DNA of 64,000 bases from the NCBI GenBank assembly GCA_963930655.1, contig OZ005609.1:25986501-26050500 (forward strand), in the 5' to 3' direction. The DNA comes from Myrica gale (taxonomy: Eukaryota; Streptophyta; Magnoliopsida; Fagales; Myricaceae). The notes beneath the pieces are model-generated. The model had not been told where the DNA came from and did not search any database. It saw only the letters and a program-made list of their open reading frames with translations. Below are positions 35,086 to 47,202 of this stretch, piece by piece (position 1 is the stretch's first letter; every line of letters begins with the position of its first letter). The translations under genes were made by a program, and so were the position numbers.

Positions 35086-37977
35086 ATGAGGGAAGCCTTG
35101 CTCGGATTTTCGTTGTTCGTTTCATATGCCATCCCATTTGCGTCTTCCACTGTGTTTCTCAATCCCTTGCGCGCATCCTTCCCCGACCTTCCCGCCAAAT
35201 CTGGTAACTCTACTCTCTTTCCTCTTTCCTCTTTCCTCTTTCGTGCCTTTTGGCCGTCGAGAATTCGTGGGAAACCTAGCGAAAATAAGTTAATGACTCT
35301 TAACCCAAATTCGTTTGCTGAATTTTCTCAGTAGCCATCACCCGAAGACAAATAAAAGCTTTATTTTGCTCTGAACGTAAATTCCATTGTTCGCTTCAAT
35401 TTTCGCTAGTTAAGAGTTTGCGGGAGAGCTCCTTAGCCTCCCTCCGAAATATACACGTTCATTACCTTGTCTAAATTTATTAATTTTTCATAAAAAAATT
35501 AAGTTGGTTTTATTTTTATTTTTTATTTGTTTTCAGCTCTTGCTATCAGCGGCTCTGGTGTATGTGGAGTATTGTATGTAGCAGATCCCCTTGACGCTTG
35601 CTCTTCTTTGTGGCTTGGTGTTCAATCCAATGAAACTGCAAGAACGAGGTTGACGTTGACAATTAGGGGTGGATACCCGTTCGAGGATAAGGTCCGAAAT
35701 GCGCAAAAGTCCGGCTTTCGCGCCGTGATCGTGTATGATGATCGAGACAAAGGAAATTTGGTTTTCAGTGAGTCACATTGTTCCTGGAATACTCTTTTTA
35801 CTGCTGCGTTTATAATTTATTGAATCGGAGTTACGTACTTCTGAATTGTGTTGGAATCTCCTTCGATGAATATGTTACTCGGTGTGACAAAAAGATTATT
35901 AGTTTACTGCTATTTTTTGTCTTGAAACTGAGTGTAATTACGCATATGATTTAAGGGTGTGACTCTGTCTGTGGAGATTTTTCCCTAAGAAGTTTTCTTG
36001 AAGAATGAGATTAATGTCCAATGTTTGGACTTTCTTTTTTTTCTTTCTCAGAAGCTAATTGAATAGACATATATTTAAGTCCCTCTTGTTTAACGGTGCT
36101 TAAAAATATGAGGAAAACGATATTAGGCAATATTTTCCATGCAACTATTTCCACCTAAGCAAATGCAGAGGTTCGAGTGTTTCAGCTATTATTGATAACC
36201 GTCTGTCCCTTTTTCACAGTGATGATAAACCCACACAACATTACGGTGCCTGCAGTCTTTGTTTCAAAGGCAACTGGTGAACTTTTAAAGGACTATGCTC
36301 AAGGGGAAAAAGCTGAATGCTGCCTTTTTCCATCTCATTATGAATCGAACTGGACAGTGCTGACAATATCTTTAATCTCTTTTACTGTCATATGTGGTAT
36401 TGTGGTGTTACTTTTCTATATACCTAGACACTTGCCGTATCGGCAGGGAACGGCTAATCCCTGTCAAAGAGTAGATGCTGAGACAGTGGAAACTCTACCT
36501 TGCTTCGTCTTCAGCTCTGCTCATTTAAGGGAATGTCATACTGGAGAAACTTGTGCCATTTGCCTGGAGAACTACAAAGACGGGGAAATTCTTAAAGTTC
36601 TCCCCTGCCGACATGGTAGGACTTTGGTCTCATGATATAGGCAATTACAGTAGGGTTGTAGGGTCAATGAATTTCTTCTGTGTAATACTAATCGATAGGA
36701 CCTCATTGGTAAGTGCTACAAGATGAGGATTTTCAGTAATGCAAAAATAAAAATAATCGGATAAGAAGACTTCTTTCCCATTCTCCGATCTTTCATCAAA
36801 CTGGGATTTAATGTGGTACTTGTAGGTATTTTATCTTAGTTGTGACACCTGCATATTAGGAAATGTATAAAGCTCATAAGGTACATTGGCATGTCAAGAC
36901 ACTCGTGGGACTGCTGCTAGCCAAAAAGTAGGTTGTAGATGATAAATGTTACATAATTGTATCTAATGATCTTGTGCATCGTGTGCTAAGAATACCAAAT
37001 TAGGTCCAGGAGGAAGAACTAGAAGGAGCTTTTCTAGTCAAATAACATATTCTGATAACGAACTATTCTGATTAGTTGAAATCCATTTTCATTGAACCAT
37101 CAGCACTTTCACCCATACCGAAGTTTGGATAGATGGAAATATTTTACACTTACAAAAAATTCAGATGTACTCCTTTCTATGGTGATCACATGATTTATAA
37201 TGTAGTGCCACATTGGTTTGTTGGTTATGATGTTAGGAAGCAGAGATGGTTAGCATTTTAGTCCTTCTCGGTCTAAATCAAGATGGTCATTATATATAAC
37301 TATGGATTTCTAAACATCCTCAGTTTCTGGACGTGAGTTAATCAACTTGAACTCTTCTCGCAGACTTTCATTCAAGCTGCATGAATTCATGGTTGACTAA
37401 GTTGGGGACATTCTGCCCAGTGTGCAAGCATGACTTGAGAACCAAACTGCATTTTCTGAGGTAAGCTAAGTCTTAACTTGGTTTTTAATGGAGCAAGGTT
37501 GATTCACTTTATAGAATGTTTCAGGCGGTAGGGTTACTTGTTGATTGTGGTTGATTTGCTCTCCATTTGGATCTCTGCTCTTGCTCTGGCCTAGGAGTAG
37601 GACCTCAGTTCGAGCATGCCTTTGATCTATTCTTTCTCATCCATGAACCCCTGTCCACGAACCCAAGTCTTTGAAATACTTCTTCCCTTCCCACCATTGG
37701 TCTTCGATTGCTTGTTCAATCACTCTGCTTGTAACGGATCTTTCAAGGCTTAACTAGCGAAGTGAATGAAAGTTTGCAAGGCCCAGGATCTCAAAAGAGT
37801 AAAAGCCTCAGCCGAAGGCCCTACTTCTTTTCCCTTGCGTGCTGGTCTTTCTTCCTTGTCTCATGCTCCAACACCAGATCTTTCATGGGAAATTCAAGTT
37901 TGTGGAATGTCATCCTGAAATTTGTATTGGAAAGTTTTGAGAATAATCCCTACTGTAAAATCACTTGCACAAATTGA
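35086..37977 (+). CDS. RMR1: RMR-type PA-TM-RING protein (vacuolar sorting receptor / E3)
   Basis: Five exons, 35086-35203, 35537-35767, 36220-36615, 37364-37460 and 37758-37977, give about 353 residues. An N-terminal signal segment (LLGFSLFVSYAIPFASS) leads into a lumenal protease-associated domain (VCGVLYVADPLDAC, then LTIRGGYPFEDKVRNAQKSG and FRAVIVYDD). A transmembrane helix follows (TVLTISLISFTVICGIVVLL), then a cytosolic RING-H2: CAIC, LPCRH, DFHSSC and CPVC. In this family the lumenal domain recognises vacuolar sorting signals on storage proteins, and the RING may ubiquitinate. The last exon (SEVNESLQGPGSQKSKSLSR...) is my choice of acceptor and makes the tail longer than the Arabidopsis RMR1 I recall. 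Its 3' end is the least certain part. Confidence 0.88.
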
Positions 37978-38053
37978 AGAGAGGAAGTTGGATTCTAACA
38001 AATGTGGTTGTTTTCTTCATGCAGGTGAAGAGCGGAAGTTGGATTCTAACAAA
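37976..38053. repeat. Tandem duplication at the RMR gene 3' end
   Basis: GAAGAGAGGAAGTTGGATTC (37976 onward) recurs as GAAGAGCGGAAGTTGGATTC (38027 onward) followed by TAACAAA each time, with a period of about 51 bp. The second copy follows a good acceptor (TTCATGCAG), so it could provide an alternative last exon. Confidence 0.7.
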
Positions 38054-38737
38054 TTGAAACGAGCATTAGTCAAGCTTTTTGACATCAGGTATGTAGCTTG
38101 TCGCTTCCAATGATGGTAAATATTTGGGTGTTTGTACCTTACACGATGGAAACACTCAATGTCTTGGCCATTCACCGGCCTTCTATTTCCCTCAGAAGTC
38201 TGAGACAAAGTGATTTCTGGAGATTATTATAAATCAAGCTAGTCCTCCATTGAACTGTGACGAAGCAAGCCATTTTTTAATTCTTGCCTGAAGCCTGATT
38301 GCCATGATTCTGTTGTCAATCTCATCTCCGCATCTAGTCCCTTCCTTTATTTAAATTTAGTTCTTTTTGCCATGTCAGGGTGCTCTCACTCATAGCAAGA
38401 AGATGCAAGAAACTCTATCCGAAGTTTCTTTAGTGGTCTTTGGTCTCTCAAAGAGTCTTGACTCTTGAGAGACATCTCGAATGACTTTGAAGATTGTTTA
38501 TTTTTGGGTGAAGAAGGTTTTAGCCTGCACATTTGTACAGGGTACATCATAATAGAATGTTAATAACTGTTATGTATATAAGTATTTGTTATAGATATTT
38601 ATGAAGTGCACGATCGAGGGAGGGAGGGTGAGAGATTGTCACACGGCTGAAAAGGTGTGGGTTAGGGTTCACAAAGGAAGGAAGAAGGCGCTGTATGTTT
38701 GATTCAAAGACAACGAAGACAGGAAGTTTCGGGAAGT

Positions 38738-38930
38738 TTAGGTTATGTTTGGTTTGGTTTTGAAAACATTTTCTGTGTTTGTTTTTATTGGAGTTAGTGT
38801 ACATTCTCTTGGGATTGGTGAAAGTTTGTTAAAAGTTATTGGAGTTTGTAAAAAAATATTGGAATTAATGAAAAAATAATTGTGGAAAAATTTTGAATTT
38901 TTTTTAGAATTAGCCAAACATAGCCTTAAG
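38738..38930. mobile_element. Tourist-like MITE with TTA duplication
   Basis: Ends GGTTATGTTTGG and CCAAACATAGCC are complementary with one mismatch. The flanks are TTA on both sides (38735-38737, and within 38925-38929). The interior repeats GTTTGTTAAAAGTTATTGGA words. These are features of PIF/Harbinger MITEs. Confidence 0.75.
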
Positions 38931-39919
38931 GTCACATGATGTGGAGGTGGGCTGGGCTACAGCTCATACGTGTCATTGGGTTTTGGGCTACGATGGTTCT
39001 GTTAAGGGGTATTGTTTAGTTGGGTTAGTTTGGCAGCTGGGCCTGTAGTGGGCTGAAGCACTGAGGTGCAGAGGCTTGGTGGCTTTCCTTAGATGCTTTT
39101 CGTACGAGTTTGTTAGACGGTTAGTTTCTAGCTGCTTCATATTGGGCAGCGGTAGTGAGTTGTAGTTTTTATCCAGAAAGTTACTCTCTATGCGTTATCT
39201 CCCTTTCCTCTCATTCCTTTAAGGAGGTTGGCCAAACCTCGAATTTGGCTACTATCATTTCACAGTTTTCTATTGAATCACAGAAGTAGATCTTTCAGTA
39301 TATAAGTGCATTCTATTTTTACAAATTAACTGGAAGGTTGCTACAGAGAGAGAGATATCGCAATGCGGAAGCTGGGGATAGCCCTTTTCAGTGTTCTCAT
39401 GGTGGCTTTGGTGGTTGTGCTGGTGGTGGTTGCCGATGGTCCTACAATGATCATGTGGAAACAACCCTTATGGTGGTGGCAGTGACACTAATGGTTATAG
39501 ATATGACAGGCGGATTGCCATGTTCTTCAAGTTAGTAATGAATGGATGATCAGTAGTGCATTATGATTCATCCCAGGAAGTTTCTCTGTATTCTGATCTA
39601 CTATTTCTCGGGTCCATTGCAAGCAAAGAAAACGTCATCCCAATTTTGCCTTCAGTTATTGTTCTTGTTCTTTTTATGTTTTTTAAGGTGGTGTTGAAAA
39701 GATATTGCATTGCACTATTCCCTCAGAAAGTTTGGTTTGTTTGCTACAAATGCTTACCTATACTGCCTACCCATAATTCAGAAAGTCTGAAAAAAAAAAT
39801 CCTAATCGCAGATGTGTATCAGTGGAGTGCAGATTTGCAAATGCGATAAATGTAGGGGAACCTTTTACAATTGGAAAAAAGCATGATTGTAATTAAGCAT
39901 GTCTGCAAAGTGAGATACT

Positions 39920-40163
39920 TTGGCTATGTTTGTTTGAGTTCTCAAAACAGTTTTTGTTTTTTTGTGTTTTTTGGAAGTAATGTAGATTTTCTTGGGATTG
40001 GTGAAAAGTGTGTTAAAAGTGGTTGGAATTTGTAAAAAGTTATTGAGATTGTTAAAAATGTATTGGAATTGATGAAAAAATTATTGGGATTGGTGAAAAG
40101 GTATTGAAATTGAATAAAAAGTGAATAAGAAGTCTTTGAAAACTTGAAACAAACATAGCCTTT
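39920..40163. mobile_element. Tourist-like MITE, relative of 38738-38930
   Basis: Ends GGCTATGTTTGTTTGAG and the complement of CAAACATAGCC match. The interior shares TGGGATTGGTGAAA and GTTAAAAGTGGTTGGAATTT with the 38738 element, so the two MITEs 1 kb apart are one family. Confidence 0.75.
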
Positions 40164-40502
40164 TTGTCTCGATTTTTTGTTTTGTTTTGGCTTTCACGTC
40201 AAATAAGGGTCCACAACAATTTCTTTCTCTTTTTATTTTTATTTTTATTTTAAAATTAAAAAAAATGTATATTTCCATCTAATTATCTATTTATATTTTT
40301 AATAAACATAAAAAATTATTCGTTACTCTTTATTTTTCCACTTGTTTCTGTGAACTCATATTTTTTAACATTTCTCACACATACATTTTCACTAAACCTA
40401 ATAAACTTTAACCTCAATTTTTTCACAACATAACCACTATTTTTTAAAAATTCCTAATGCAAACATGCCATACTCTATAAATTAATTACATAAAAAAACT
40501 TA

Positions 40503-40671
40503 GAGCCTGTTCGGTAGACAAAAATCCTCAAGATTTTTTTGAATTATCATAATATAAAATATTCTACAACCAAACATCATTCTTAACACTACATAAAAAT
40601 AACTAAAACACGCATAGCAATAAAATTAATATTATTTAAAAAATTCTAAAAATACACCGAATCCGAGCCTC
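40503..40671. mobile_element. Tourist-like MITE with TTA duplication
   Basis: Starts GAGCCTGTTCGGTAG and ends CGAATCCGAGCCTC, with TTA on both sides (40500-40502 and 40672-40674). Same general family as 3048-3226. Confidence 0.75.
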
Positions 40672-40940
40672 TTACCTTATTGGCTCGGGGCCCAATCCTG
40701 ATGGAGTCCGAGTCAGAACCAACAGCATAATCGCTCGTGAATTTACACTATTTTAACTTTAAAGGAGGTCTTGTCAAGCTGCACTAAGAAGTTGGGATCT
40801 AATTATATAATATAAGTACGGTAGATGTCGAACTTCTAGGTTCACACGAACGGCCCACATTTTCTATCCTCTGCTGCTGTTTCCGGCGAACCAAGGAAAC
40901 ACTAGCCAGCAGATTCGAAAAGCCAACAAGTTTGTTATAC

Positions 40941-40948
40941 TATATAAA
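40941..40948 (+). promoter_or_regulatory. TATA box of the rhodanese gene
   Basis: TATATAAA stands 92 bp before the start codon at 41040, a normal plant core-promoter distance allowing a leader of about 60 bases. The position, not experiment, supports it. Confidence 0.65.
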
Positions 40949-41039
40949 CGCCATTTGTTCTTCATGGGTTCTCTAGAAAGGTTCATTTCGTTCTATATCA
41001 TACTGCATATTACTTCGGAATTTCTTTGCAGAACTAAAC

Positions 41040-42236
41040 ATGGGTTTTTCCTTGGCTGTGCTCCCTCGAGGCTTGTTTCTTCTTCTTCTTCTTCTTATCT
41101 TTTGTAGTTCGGGAGCAGAAGTTGTCACCGTTGACGTTCATGGAGCCAGGGATCTGATCAAATCTGGCTACAAGTATCTGGACGTAAGGTTCGTAAATGG
41201 CGCTCTTTCTTCCATACTTAACTCATTTCTTCACCAGTTTTTTTGAGAGTCTGCGGAAATAATTTTGAAGCTTTATTCAACTTGTAAATAGGACGGTGGA
41301 AGAGTTCAAGGAAGGGCATGTTCGTACAGACAAGATCTTCAACACTCCTTACATGCTCGATACACCAGAGGGTAATTCAAATCTTTAACACCAAAAAACC
41401 CTTTAAAAGTGGGGTTCTTATTATTAATTATTGTTATTCCTTTAGTTCTCATATGATGTTGGCTTTAGGTAGGGTGAAAAATCCTAAATTTCTGGAGGAG
41501 GTTTCTCCTGCTTGCGACAAAGAGGATCATCTTATTGTGGTAATTTGGCTTGTTTCTTGGATGATCCCTTTACTTTCGGCCAGAATGTTTACAGTCAAGA
41601 ATAATGATAGTACCATTTCTCCAAAAAAAAAAAGGAAAATAGTTGGTGGCACCAGGCTTGATGAAAAATTTGGATTACCTTGTGGCAGATGTTAGATGCT
41701 AATTCTGAATTACATAGTTTAATGATAATTATTATCATTAAATCATTACATCATGAAGTTCCCCTAGACTAAAAGGTCATATGTGATGCAATACCTCTTA
41801 TTATTTACATATAATGTAATAATTTGTTCTTTTTGGGAATGTCATGATCTTCATAGGGTTGTCGAAGTGGGGTCAGATCGTTGTATGCAACCACTGATCT
41901 TCTTGCCGCTGTAAGTTTCTCTGAGTTGATCAGATTTCTGCTTCATTGACAAAAGAGCATAATTTCTGCAATTTTTTCAAAAATTTCTCTTGTTTAGTTG
42001 AATTTTGAGTCTATGACCCACTTGGATTGTCACGGTTCCCATGGTTGGCTGAGTTCTTATCTAGAATTGAAGACGAAATCTGAGGGAGGGGCTAACAAGA
42101 GAACTAAGACCAATAACAAACTGACTTGGAATGAGTGAAATGGCAGGGTTTCAAGCATGTGAGCAACATGGGAGGAGGTCATCTTGCCTGGGTGGAGAAC
42201 GGGTTTCTTGTTCAAAAGCCAGAAGCAGAGCTCTAA
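41040..42236 (+). CDS. Single-domain rhodanese (thiosulfate sulfurtransferase) with signal peptide
   Basis: Five exons, 41040-41188, 41292-41371, 41469-41539, 41857-41910 and 42147-42236, give about 147 residues. A hydrophobic N-terminus (RGLFLLLLLLIFCSSGA) predicts entry to the secretory pathway. It is followed by a rhodanese domain: VVTVDVHGARDLI, YKYLDVRTVEEFKEGHV, FNTPYMLDTPEGRVKNPKFL, the active-site loop GCRSGVRSL with the sulfur-carrying cysteine, and GFKHVSNMGGGHLAWVENGF. The family moves sulfur from thiosulfate or mercaptopyruvate to acceptors such as cyanide. It matches the small Arabidopsis STR group (STR16-18 as I recall). Its place next to RMR1-like and NSUN-like genes fits that assignment. 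Real substrate unknown. Confidence 0.93.
41718..41742. repeat. Short AT palindrome in a rhodanese intron
   Basis: TTTAATGATAAT and ATTATCATTAAA form 12-bp complementary arms around one T, able to make a tight hairpin within intron 3 of the rhodanese gene. Confidence 0.85.
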
Positions 42237-43295
42237 TGTGTACGTTAAAACCACAATTTGCAGTCCCATGTGTAAGCATAAAGATTGGGGGACTCAATTT
42301 CTAGTGAGAAAAGTACTAAAATGCTCAAATGTAATCGATTTTTGCTTTTGTTAAATAAGAATTCCTCTCTATATTAACCTTTCCTAAACAATATTCTGCA
42401 GATCTTATTTGGTTTTATTTTTGACCTCACTTAAAGCTTGCTAAAATTAGATGGTGAGATAAATAAAGGCGACCACATAGCAACTCTTTTTTTTTTTCTA
42501 GGTCAAGTTCCAAAGCGGAACCGATACAAAGACCAGACGATAAACACCGGCGGGATCCAATAACAGATCGGAGAAAGCTGTTATATGCTCCATGCAAAGC
42601 AGTGGGAGCGGCGGCAGGACTCGGTAGACGCATCTACTAAGACATTTACATGCTAGTAAAGAAAGTACCACAGCCCGGTACAGAAGGCGCATACAAGGGC
42701 AGATAAGATCCACAAGGGATCGGATAAAGCTCACGCAGGAGCCGGACCACATGACGACTCTTCACTTGCCCAGATTCTCTCCATATTAATTGCTCAAAAC
42801 TCAACTCATGTTTCCCTTGAACCCAACTGAAACGGAACAAACTCAAAACTACTATTTTCTCCTTTTTCCGCTTTGGGATTATGGTGCGGTTTTTGTTATC
42901 TATTGCGTCCCCAATCTGTATGATAAAAGGATTCCTATTGGTTTAAAGTTTAAGTCACTTGCTGCAGATAATCTCTCAGTTATCTTCCCACTGGATAGGC
43001 AATGCTAGCAAATTGATAGCTGCTTGGAAGACTACCCCACAGTTGGCTCGGTAATGGTCCAATGGATATCTCGAAAGAGAAACAGCATTAGCTCACTCTC
43101 TAGCACAATGGGCTTCTGAAGCCCACTTGATAGCCACTATTCCTTCTAAATGCAATCAATCAGATATATCCCAATGTCCCTGGCACTACCACTGGATAGC
43201 TCACTCTCTATTTACATGAGATTTAAGGCGCTGTTAGGAAATTTTGGTCCTTACTTAAAAAAGTTATAAAGCTCTCTTTTTATTAAATTATTTTT
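42237..43295. other. Intergenic, with a LINE-like RNase H remnant
   Basis: Most of the stretch shows nothing recognisable. At about 43030-43190 the plus strand reads, across one frameshift, WISRKRN then ETALAHSLAQWASEAHLIAT, which resembles the RNase H domain end of plant non-LTR retrotransposons. The rest of such an element is missing. Confidence 0.5.
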
Positions 43296-43660
43296 AGAGA
43301 AAAATACACTTTCCACCCATAAACTACTATAGATTTTACATTTTGCACCCTAAACTATCAATTTTGATACATTGCACCCTCTAACTACCAATTTTTGACA
43401 CTTTGCATCCTAAACTACTAATATTAAAAACTTTGCACCCTTCATTTGACAATAATACCCTTAATAAATTAATGAATTAGTAACACTATCTTTAATATAT
43501 ACAAAATGAGTCAAGGGTATTATCATCATTTTCATCTACAAATTTGACATAGGCAAAGTGTCAAAAATTGGTAGTTAGAGGGTGCAATGTATCAAAATTG
43601 ATAGTTTATGGTGTAAAGTGTAAAACCTATGGTAGTTTGTGGGTAAAAAATGTATTTTCT
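43296..43660. mobile_element. Foldback MITE, family shared with 9371-9772
   Basis: The left arm has CCACCCATAAACTACTATAG, CACCCTAAACTATCAATTTT and CACCCTCTAACTACCAATTT. The right arm has the complements (AATTGGTAGTTAGAGGGTG, GGTAGTTTGTGGGTAAAAA). The centre is an unpaired AT-rich segment near 43450-43520. Confidence 0.85.
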
Positions 43661-44240
43661 CCTTATTTTTATTATAATATTTATTTAATTTTTTTACTTT
43701 CATTTTTTATTAATTTTTATAATTAATTTTTATTTTTTTTACCAACACTTATACTCTCTAAAATTTTAATTTTTGTTTGGCTCACATCAAAATTTTAAAA
43801 CACATGTAACGTTTGTAAGCCGTTGGCAACCAAAATTGTCCAAAAATTTAGGGGAAAATTCACTTTGCACCCCCAAACTTTGGGGTCATTTCTAAGGTGG
43901 ATCCACTTTTATTCATTTCGTTAGATTTAAACATCAAACTATCCGTTTCCGTTAAAAAGCACCCTCCACCTCAAAATGATCGTTACATCTGACAGCAAAC
44001 GCATCACGTGTTGTCCACATGATCAATTATAATGCGAGCTTAAAAAATAATTATAATGCGAAATTCCCGTTTTGCCCTTATTTAATGAATATATACGACA
44101 ACAACTACTTCCGTTTGACAAGTAATCTTCTTACCACATCGTGCTAGCGAGAACTCTGAGGGCAATACTAGTTTTGGCATCAGAAAGCAGTCTATGGCAT
44201 ATTGCTGGGTAAGGAGCCCCACAGATACAAGACCTATGCC
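43661..44240. other. Intergenic, no gene recognised
   Basis: A second block beginning GGGGAAAATTCACTTTGCACC (43851) looks like one arm of another TTTGCACC-type foldback element, without a clear partner. Otherwise nothing is supported. Confidence 0.4.
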
Positions 44241-45065
44241 TCAATGGCAACAACGAATACTACCATAACAAAAATATCGATTCCTTACAGCTTCGCAGGT
44301 ATATTCTCCAAACAGGTGGCACAAGCATTGTGAAAAGAGCTCATGCATGATCTCCACAAAGACCCATGGTGAAGAAAAGACTAGATTAATCCTAAATCTT
44401 CTAACTTCCCTCTCAAACTCATGCTCTTTCGCTTCTGGTTCAGGGAAATACGTCAGATGATTTTCGGTGTATTGTCTCAAAATTTTCAACAGAACCTTGA
44501 CATGAACCATTATCTGGTCACGCCTCTTCATGTAATCGAGTAAATCGCAAACAATACGAAATTGCTTGACCTTGTATTTTGTACTGGATAGTATGTCCAT
44601 CGTATCATTGTACGCCCGAGACTCATGGGCATAACTTTCTTGATGCCCCGCCCAGGTAAAAAATCTAAACGCTATTTTCTCTTCAAAGCGAAGCCTATGA
44701 AGAACCCCAACTACTAATTCAGACGTCAATTCTACACCAACTTGATCAAGAGCCTTCTCCATGCTTTGATATGCATTAGAGTTATCGATAACAACATTAT
44801 ACAACTTGTCCACCTCGCTTTTTAGGCATTCTTTATCCTCTTCTCCAGCATCTCGCACACTACAATCGAAACTTTGACCCAATGGGACAACTTTTGAACA
44901 AAACGACCGCGCTGCAACCTTGGGTCCGACTTGGGGATTCAAAGCCAGATAAGATGTTTGTAGTAATGATGGAGAGGGAGCAAAGTTTGGAACGTGACAC
45001 GTTGGTTCGATTGATGAGTTTACAATAAAGATGTGAATTGACATCGTGAGAGGAGAGTTTCTCAC
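44241..45065 (-). pseudogene. Truncated P-class PPR gene fragment
   Basis: A single 274-residue minus-strand frame. The N-terminus looks like an organelle targeting sequence (VGPKVAARSFCSKVV). Then come blocks typical of mitochondrial P-class PPR proteins: MEKALDQVGVELTSELVVGV, IAFRFFTWAGHQESYAHESR, AYNDTMDILSSTKYKVKQFR and LLDYMKRRDQIMVHVKVLLK. After about residue 200 similarity fades, and none of the ten or so 35-residue repeats expected in a 450+ residue protein follow in any frame. Start is the first ATG; a second lies seven codons later. It may be expressed as a short protein, but I judge it a 3'-truncated copy. Confidence 0.7.
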
Positions 45066-47202
45066 TCTAATAGCAAATAAATGTTTAAAAGCCTATTAAT
45101 CTTGAAGGGTTTAATTCAGATACGAGTGCTTGTGGTTTGGTCAGAGGAAGAAAACGAAAAAGTAGTAGTAAGAGAGGGTATTACCGGGGGCAAGGAAATG
45201 GGACGTGATGGGTAGTGAAGATGTGTCTTCTACTGAGTTCGACTTCCTCGTATTAGAAGCCATGCCAATCGCGAGAGGGACAGAGAGTAACTCAAAGAGA
45301 GAGAGAGAGACCACACGTGCGAGAGAGGGGAATTTCATTGTCTCGCTATGTTGATGGAGACCTCCAAACAGACACAGGGTTCGTACCAAAAAGCTATATC
45401 ACCGCCCCGTCTGGAAGGAAAACGTATTCCATGGAGGAAAGCAGTAAAGAAGGGCAAAACTGATGATTGTGTCCCAAATAGCATGGAAGGGAGCACATCA
45501 AGATATCAGGCTACGTCTCTCTCCTGTCAACAGACCTCAACGTTGGAAAATCTGCTTTGTGGCCACTCAAATTTATGCCCATCACAGCAGTGATAATGAT
45601 GATCCCGACAACCATGATGATGACAGTGATGCCGATGATGATTTATGTCTCCTTCCACGAGCTTAAGCTTTTTATGCGATTATGTTAATCAACGCTGGCA
45701 TCAGATGGTAGGTTTCAGATAGATTTTAATAACATCTTGCTGAAAAATAGTTACCTATTTGCATCATCTTCGTTGTGTAGCGGTTCATATGGTTTCACAT
45801 TCACCCAGAGGAAATAAAACTTGGTTGATGAAAGAAAAGTTCTACAAATGACAAAGGCCTACGAACAAACTGTTATGGTTGAACACAGGATAGACTAATA
45901 ATGTTATTTGCCCAGTGGACAAGGAATACTTTAATTGCCACAGAAAGAGAGAGAGATGAGCTGGGGTATGATTCATGGTTCCACCGCAACCGCCATGCCT
46001 AAAATTTGTGAAGCTTGGGAAAAGGAAGTACACAAGTTGAGAGGAGACCGTGCAATCCACAAAGTCCGCAGGCCAAGCCAGCCAAGGTTTCCAAGGAGGA
46101 AGCTAGCTGGAATAAGTTTGTCTTATCCACAAAAGGAGAGCAGCAACGTCGACTTCAGAGCCAATTTTCTGGCAACTTGAAAAAAGCACAAAAGAATCAC
46201 TCACATGGGTGATCTGCTGCCAACAGAAACTTCATAACACCGAAGCTTGCAGAGACATTAATCAGAACGAGTCGATCATGCCCACTATAGACTGAACGAA
46301 TCGGGAGCACTAGCAATTTCCCACTGTAGTAATCGTGCATCGGGTTAACCAGGATAAAGCCAATAAGAACTCCATGTGTGGTTTTATTCAGACATGTCCA
46401 AGTTCGGGTTCTGAGATCATAGTGCTTTATGTTAGAGTTTTGTGGCTCGGTTCGAGCGTTTTTAGAATAGACTCGTCAGTTGCGATGTCAAATATCATAA
46501 AAGATTAAGTGATGATCTTTAACACCAATTAATTTTGAGATAAACGACAGATCAACTATTATATTGAAAGAAGTTACTGTTTAGCATACTGATGCCACTA
46601 GTTTTGAGGTAGCTTGCATGGTTTGTCCCGTGGATTATGGTAAGGAAGGACTCCATGCCCGTGAAATTCTGATAGTCAGTTCCTAGGAAGTTCTGATACC
46701 AAACCGAAGGCCAGATAGTGTTTTGTCTGAAGCTTAGAAATGTTCTGAAAATTTTCTAATAACAAGCAGATTGTAATTCTTCCGACAAGTCCAAATGTAT
46801 TAAAGAACCTACGTTGAGTGTTGGATTGTTAACGCGACACTTCAGAATGTTAGGGAGAATATATTGTTTTTACGACGAAAATGGATCTGTAGCGTCGTCA
46901 TTTTCGCACTTACACAGTTACACGTCTATACGTTGCTTTTTGGTTCACGTTCATTCACACTAGACTTGCAAAGCAGACGCGTCACGAGGCCATTGGTAAA
47001 GCGATCCAGCACTAGCAGGCGTTTCCGCACTTGATTAAAACTTGGTGTCATTCGTAGCAATCGGCATTAGTAAGCCCCCTCTGCAAGTAAACCAGCTCTC
47101 TCTCCAATCTTACCTTGATAAAAAGTATTCTGCAGAAGTAGAACCCTCTCTCTTTCTCTGTGTCCTTCGAGATCCTTCGTTTGTCTTCCCATTCTCGAAA
47201 CC
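45066..47202. other. Intergenic, with an orphan first-exon-like frame
   Basis: On the minus strand near 45260-45184 a short frame MASNTRKSNSVEDTSSLPIT ends at a good donor (CCCCG then GTAATA), like a first exon, but I found no matching downstream exon. Plus-strand frames at 45348-45666 and 45935-46212 run in several registers without homology I recognise. The 3' end contains the RPN10 promoter and leader. Confidence 0.4.

Larger units (their letters stand above)
38054..41039. other. Intergenic region with three MITEs, no gene recognised
   Basis: Apart from the MITEs at 38738, 39920 and 40503 and the rhodanese promoter, I see only short frames. The GGT-rich piece near 39380-39450 translates to a Gly-rich segment but has no start or splice context that convinces me. 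Confidence 0.4.

Noticed and set aside
37540..37640. Possible SINE with box B-like AGTTCGAGCATGC
   Set aside because: There is no A-tail or target duplication, and the sequence lies in an RMR intron without other SINE features.
45348..46212. Overlapping plus-strand frames considered as a gene upstream of RPN10
   Set aside because: No frame is recognisable, the register changes repeatedly and no convincing exon chain could be built.
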